Assembly: GCF_000745265.1 (NCBI RefSeq)
Contig: NZ_JQNN01000001.1
Location: forward strand, 3,224,001 to 3,288,000
Length of the DNA: 64,000 bases
Direction of reading: 5' to 3'
Source: Massilia sp. 9096
GTDB taxonomy: Bacteria; Pseudomonadota; Gammaproteobacteria; Burkholderiales; Burkholderiaceae_D
Shown piece by piece: positions 60,002-64,000 of the stretch. The notes beneath the pieces were generated by a model. It made no database searches and was not told the origin of the DNA. It saw only the letters and a program-made list of their open reading frames with translations. Position 1 is the first letter of the stretch; every line of letters starts with the position of its first letter. The position numbers and the translations under genes were made by a program.

Positions 60002-60500
60002 ACAGCTTAGTGCGCTCGTAGTGGCCGCTGCAGCAATTGGATGGACCGGCATGGCTGTCGCCGCGAAAGCAGATCCCGAGACGGCCGTGGTCGCGAAACT
60101 GTACGAGGATTTCGCCTGGCAAGCGATGACAGGCCAGCCCGACTTGTTTGGCCAGGACGTCAGTCATCTGAACAGACGCGCGCTCGAACAGTATTTCGCG
60201 CCCGCGCTGGCCGACTTATTGCTCCAGAACGCCGCCTGCGAAGTCAAATATCAAGGCATCTGCAATCTCGACTTCGATCTGCTATTCGCCTCCCAGGATC
60301 CGCTTGTGTCTGATCTCGAAATCACGGCATGAGCCCCAGGAAAGGTGTCCGTTACATTTATCAACCCAGTAGACCAGACGAAAACGAAGATCGATTTCCA
60401 AATCAAGCGAATCGGCGGGACTCCAAAGATTACTGATGTCATCTACCGCATGCCCGATCCATCCTCTCTCGTGAAGATGTTGTCGCAAAAAATCCCATAA
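59982..60500 (+). pseudogene. Periplasmic immunity-type protein with in-frame TGA
   Basis: From ATG 59982, MSSIAVKQLSALVVAAAAIG WTGMAVAA is a signal peptide, so the product is periplasmic, where an amidase immunity protein must act. The frame is broken by TGA at 60330-60332 and continues in the same frame to TAA 60498-60500. Its continuation reads PGKVSVTFINPVDQTKTKID then FQIKRIGGTPKITDVIYRMP. A DUF3828-like fold is suggested. The start overlaps the toxin gene by 20 bp. Either one base changed (for example TGG or CGA to TGA) or the sequence has an error. Confidence 0.7.
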
Positions 60501-60530
60501 AAAAACCGGGACACACGGTCCCGGTTTTCA
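60501..60530. terminator. Bidirectional terminator between the immunity gene and lpdA
   Basis: AAAACCGGGAC and GTCCCGGTTTT around a CACACG loop. The A-run on one side and T-run on the other make it usable from both strands. Confidence 0.8.
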
Positions 60531-60550
60531 GATCCAGCTGACAGCCCCGA

Positions 60551-62422
60551 TCAACGCTTGCGCGGCGGCGGCAAGTCCGTGCAGACGCCTTCGTACACCT
60601 CGGCGGCCATGCCGATCGACTCGCCCAGCGTCGGGTGCGGGTGGATGGTCTTGCCGATGTCGGTGCCGTCCGCGCCCATCTCGATCGCCAGCGCGATCTC
60701 GCCGATCATGTCGCCGGCGCTGGTGCCGACGATGGTGCCGCCGACGATGCGGTGCGTCTCGGCGTCGAACAGCAGCTTGGTGAAGCCTTCCGGACGGCCG
60801 TTGGCCACCGCGCGGCCCGAGGCGGCCCACGGGAAGTGGCCCTTCTCGACCTTGACGCCCTGCTGCTTGGCTTCCTCTTCGGTCAAGCCGACCCACGCCA
60901 CTTCCGGATCGGTGTAGGCCACCGACGGGATCACCTTGGCGTCGAAGAAGGCCTTCTCGCCGTGCGCGGCTTCGGCAGCGACGTGGGCTTCATGCACCGC
61001 CTTGTGGGCCAGCATCGGCTGGCCGACCAGGTCGCCGATCGCGAAGATGTGCGGCACGTTGGTGCGCATCTGGCCGTCCACGCCGATGAAGCCGCGGTCG
61101 GTCACCGCGACACCGGCTGCTTCCGCGCCGATCTTCTTGCCGTTCGGGCTGCGGCCGACGGCCACCAGCACCAGGTCGTAGGTCTGCGGCGCTGGCGCAG
61201 GCTGGCCGGCGTCGGCCGACTCGAACGTGACCTTGATCCCTTCCGGCAGCGCTTCCACGCCGACGGTCTTGGTCTTCAACATGATGTTGTCGAAGCGGTG
61301 CGCGTTGTACTTCTGCCAGACCTTGACGGCCTCGCGGTCGGCGCCCTGCATCAGGCCGTCCATCATCTCGACCACGTCGATGCGGGCACCCAGCGTCGAG
61401 TACACGGTCGCCATTTCCAGGCCGATGATGCCGCCGCCGATGACCAGCATGCGCTTGGGGACCTGGCGCAGTTCCAGCGCGCCGGTCGAATCGACGATGC
61501 GCGGATCTTCCGGCACGAACGGCAGTTTCACGACCGAGGAACCGGCCGCGATGATCGCCTTCTGGAACTTGACGACCTTCTTGGCGCCGTCGGCGGCGGT
61601 CACTTCGATGTGGTTCGGGCTCAGGAACTTGCCGACGCCCTGCACCACGTTGACCTTGCGGCCCTTGGCCATGCCGGCCAGGCCGCCGGTCATGGTCTTG
61701 ATCACGCCGTCCTTGTACGCGCGCAGCTTGTCGATGTCGACTTGCGGCTTGGCGAAGGATACGCCGAGATCGGCCATGTGCGCGGTCTCGTCCATGATGT
61801 GCGCCACGTGCAGCAGCGCCTTGGACGGGATGCAGCCGACGTTCAGGCAGACCCCGCCCAGGCTCGCGTACTTCTCGACCAGCACGGTGTTCATGCCGAG
61901 ATCGGCCGAGCGGAAGGCGGCCGAGTAGCCGCCCGGACCCGCGCCCAGCACCATCATTTCGCATTCGACGTCGACCGGGCCGTCGTAGCTGGCCGCGTTC
62001 GGCGCCGGCACCGAGTTCGGCGTGGCCGCATCCAGCTTGTGGGCCGGCGCGTACGAGTCGGTCGGGCCGGCGGCTGCGGTCGGGGCCACGGCCTGCGCGC
62101 CGATCTGGGCGGCAGGCTTGTCCGACGGCGCGCCCGCGGCCGGGGCGGCCGGAGCAGCGGCAGGCGCCGAAGAACCCGCACCCGCCTCTTCCGAAATCGT
62201 CAGCAGCAGCGAACCTTCGTTCACCTTGTCGCCGACGTTGACCTTCAGTTCCTGCACGACGCCGGCGTGGGTAGACGGAATCTCCATGCTGGCCTTGTCG
62301 GACTCCACGGTGACCAGCGACTGGTCGACCTTGATGGTGTCGCCCGGCTTGACCATCAGTTCGATGATCTCGACGTCCTTGAAATCGCCGATATTCGGGA
62401 CTTTGACTTCGATAATGCTCAT
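60551..62422 (-). CDS. lpdA: Dihydrolipoyl dehydrogenase (E3) with lipoyl domain
   Basis: The product has 623 residues. An N-terminal lipoyl domain (MSIIEVKVPNIGDFKDVEII ... [12 protein letters not shown], lipoyl Lys about 43) and an Ala/Pro linker precede the FAD-dependent disulfide reductase. VLGAGPGGYSAAFRSADLG binds FAD, GGVCLNVGCIPSKALLHVAH has the redox cysteines, and the C-terminal HPHPTLGES holds the catalytic His. It reoxidises the lipoamide of the pyruvate dehydrogenase complex. It is the last gene of the aceE-aceF-lpdA operon. Confidence 0.96.
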   Translation of the reverse strand: MSIIEVKVPNIGDFKDVEIIELMVKPGDTIKVDQSLVTVESDKASMEIPSTHAGVVQELKVNVGDKVNEGSLLLTISEEAGAGSSAPAAAPAAPAAGAPSDKPAAQIGAQAVAPTAAAGPTDSYAPAHKLDAATPNSVPAPNAASYDGPVDVECEMMVLGAGPGGYSAAFRSADLGMNTVLVEKYASLGGVCLNVGCIPSKALLHVAHIMDETAHMADLGVSFAKPQVDIDKLRAYKDGVIKTMTGGLAGMAKGRKVNVVQGVGKFLSPNHIEVTAADGAKKVVKFQKAIIAAGSSVVKLPFVPEDPRIVDSTGALELRQVPKRMLVIGGGIIGLEMATVYSTLGARIDVVEMMDGLMQGADREAVKVWQKYNAHRFDNIMLKTKTVGVEALPEGIKVTFESADAGQPAPAPQTYDLVLVAVGRSPNGKKIGAEAAGVAVTDRGFIGVDGQMRTNVPHIFAIGDLVGQPMLAHKAVHEAHVAAEAAHGEKAFFDAKVIPSVAYTDPEVAWVGLTEEEAKQQGVKVEKGHFPWAASGRAVANGRPEGFTKLLFDAETHRIVGGTIVGTSAGDMIGEIALAIEMGADGTDIGKTIHPHPTLGESIGMAAEVYEGVCTDLPPPRKR

Positions 62423-62434
62423 GGGGTCGGCTCC

Positions 62435-63768
62435 TTACAGCAGCGTCTTGCGCAGGTCGGCCAGCACGTCGGCCAGGTAGGCCGCGAAGCGGGCGGCGGC
62501 GGCGCCGTCGATCACGCGGTGGTCGTACGACAGCGACAGCGGCAGCATCAGGCGCGGCTGGAACGCCGAGCCGTCCCACACCGGCTTGGTGGCCGACTTG
62601 GACAGGCCCAGGATCGCCACTTCCGGTGCGTTGATGATCGGCGTGAACGCGGTGCCGCCGATGCCGCCCAGCGACGAGATCGTGAAGGTCGCGCCCTGCA
62701 TGTTCGACGGCGACAGCTTGCCTTCGCGCGCCTGCGCGGACAGCTCGCCCATTTCGGCGGCGATCTGCGAGACCGATTTCTTGTCGGCGTCCTTGATGAC
62801 CGGGACCACCAGACCGTTCGGTGTGTCGGCGGCGAAGCCGATGTTGTAATACTGCTTGAGGATCAGCTGGCCGTTCGGCTCGTCCAGCGACGCGTTAAAC
62901 GCCGGGAACTTCTTCAGTGCCGAGACCGACGCCTTGATCACGAAGGCCAGCATGGTCAGCTTGGTCGGCGACTTGGCCTTGGCGTAGGCGGCGTTCGAGT
63001 CGACGCGGAAGGCTTCCAGGTCGGTCACGTCGGCTTCTTCGAACTGCGTCACGTGCGGGATCATCACCCAGTTGCGATGCAGGTTCTGGCCGCTGATCTT
63101 CTTGATGCGCGACAGCGGCTGGGTTTCGGTCGGGCCGAACTTGCTGAAGTCCAGCGACGGCCACGGCAGCAGGTTCATGCCTGCGCCGCCACCGGCTGCA
63201 GCCGGCGCGGCGGTCGGGCCGGCGGCCAGCGCCGACTTCACGAAGCCCTGCACGTCCTGCTGGGTGATGCGGCCCTTGGCGCCGGAACCCTTGACCTTGT
63301 TCAGGTCGACGCCCAGCTCGCGCGCGAACTTGCGCACGGACGGCGAGGCGTGGGCGGTGGCGAAGCTCGGGGCCGGGCCGGCCGGCGATCCCGCGGCGGC
63401 TGCCGGGGCAGCTGCGGCCGGCGCCGGAGCCGGTGCGGCGGCCGGGGCCGGGCCGGGGCCGGGGCCGGTGCGGGCGCTGCGGCCGGCGCCGGCGCGGCAG
63501 CCGGAGCCGCCGCCGGCGCGCTCGCGCCTTCGGCTTCTTCCAGCATCAGCAGCAGCGAGCCTTCGCCCACCTTGTCGCCAACCTTGATTTTCAATTCCTT
63601 CACGACGCCCGCATGGCTGGACGGGATTTCCATGCTGGCCTTGTCCGACTCGACGGTCACCAGCGACTGGTCGACCTTGATCGTGTCGCCCGGCTTGACC
63701 ATCAGCTCGATGACTTCCACTTCCTTGAAGTCGCCGATGTCGGGGACTTTGACTTCCACAATGCTCAT
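62435..63768 (-). pseudogene. aceF: Dihydrolipoyllysine acetyltransferase (E2), frameshifted in this sequence
   Basis: The 5' part (63768 down) encodes [20 protein letters not shown] and a lipoyl domain ([12 protein letters not shown]). The 3' part (to 62435) encodes the peripheral subunit-binding domain ([20 protein letters not shown]) and the catalytic domain ending with the DHRVIDG motif. Between them, in a GC-rich hexanucleotide run, one base is missing (GGG at 63450-63452 where neighbouring units have GGGG), so the frame breaks in the Pro-Ala linker. E2 is the core of the complex and its loss is usually costly, so a sequence error is likely. Confidence 0.9.
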
Positions 63769-63856
63769 GTTCGGTAGCTCCGTTCTTATTTATCAGCTCA
63801 ATCGTACGCCGCCCACGCGCATGGGCGCGGGGCGGCGTCGTTTCAACACGTGAGCA

Positions 63857-64000
63857 TTACACGGTCGGGGGATACGGCTTGTCCGCGGTGATGCCGTACT
63901 TGGCGATCGCGTCGGCCACGGCCTGGACCGGGATCTTGCCTTCCTCGGCCAGCGACTTCAGTGCGGCGACCGTGATGTAGTAACGGTTCACCTCGAAGAA
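63857..64000 (-). CDS. aceE: Pyruvate dehydrogenase E1 component, C-terminal end (cut by window edge)
   Basis: The minus-strand frame enters at 64000 and ends in TAA at 63857-63859. The 47 residues FFEVNRYYITVAALKSLAEE then IPVQAVADAIAKYGITADKP are the C-terminus of homodimeric AceE, which decarboxylates pyruvate with thiamine diphosphate. It is followed by aceF 88 bp downstream in the same operon. Confidence 0.93.
   Translation of the reverse strand, partial: FFEVNRYYITVAALKSLAEEGKIPVQAVADAIAKYGITADKPYPPTV

Noticed and set aside
60635-63853. Plus-strand frame of over 1000 codons opposite lpdA-aceF
   Set aside because: Antisense shadow; the minus strand holds two well-known enzymes.
1-64000. 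CRISPR array
   Set aside because: No stretch of short repeats with regular unique spacers was seen; the only short regular repeats are the three iteron-like units at 4549-4646.

Overview
The window looks like a chromosome segment of a GC-rich betaproteobacterium of the Oxalobacteraceae type (Massilia-like). That placement is inferred from gene style (two-gene rpmB-rpmG locus, PDH-type lipoyl-Lpd, MCP/GGDEF/HDOD signalling genes) and base composition, not from a marker search. Most of the window is dense, GC-rich core chromosome. A roughly 14.15 kb AT-richer block at 1050-15204 is a genomic island that splits radC.

Region 1 (1-15432), the island in radC. The RadC coding sequence stops after the codons for ...GTLNQ at 1052 and resumes at 15205 with the codons for TTVYPRE... 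Joining the two halves gives an intact 224-residue RadC. Just inside the left end is a large serine recombinase (1093-2802). Next come plasmid-like genes: two winged-helix/HTH proteins, three iteron-like repeats, palindromic operators, a GC-rich hairpin region and small hypothetical genes. A three-gene unit at 7064-8433 is bracketed by two inverted attC-like palindromes. The right part of the island is a defence cluster. It holds a reverse transcriptase (8470-9666) preceded by two 152-bp near-identical structured repeats and a DUF4917/SIR2-like gene, all on the minus strand. It also holds a Septu-like ATPase + HNH pair (11789-13556) and a DUF4365 nuclease-like gene (13828-14847). A 25-bp copy of the right-end sequence lies inside the island at 11461, so it may be a composite of two integrations.

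Region 2 (15463-32405), core genes. A GT39-type glycosyltransferase, rpmB-rpmG, a lipoprotein hydrolase, two convergent paralogous fatty-acid desaturases, a purN-rsmB-mscS operon with a barstar-like gene upstream, a glycine-zipper surface protein, a spermidine-synthase-like protein, a GspE/PilB-type ATPase, two identical tRNA-Lys genes around a PAS-GGDEF diguanylate cyclase, and a branched-chain amino acid type ABC binding protein.

Region 3 (32557-47788). YigZ, an MFS exporter, a PRISE-like SDR, an HDOD protein, a BON-domain protein with LEA-like repeats, a putative zincin, a chemoreceptor, a YCF48-like repeat protein, a DUF1348 protein, and an emrA-emrB-nodT type efflux operon divergent from a TetR repressor with a clear palindrome between them.

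Region 4 (47789-64000). Two tandem IS1595-family copies sharing three identical 8-bp target duplications, inserted in the T-tract of a terminator. Then a secreted hypothetical protein, a hydroxyisobutyrate-dehydrogenase-like enzyme, a solo RND pump, a MEDS-HK-REC hybrid kinase, an SGNH hydrolase, a peptidoglycan-amidase-like toxin with a periplasmic immunity-type gene that carries an in-frame TGA, and the aceE-aceF-lpdA pyruvate dehydrogenase operon. In this sequence aceF has a one-base frameshift in its Pro-Ala linker.

The most interesting unit is the RT locus: DUF4917/SIR2-like gene, repeat copy B, repeat copy A, RT. It has the order of an effector-ncRNA-RT defence system, but the RT lacks both retron signature motifs and the DGR motif, and it does not carry a group II intron 3' end.
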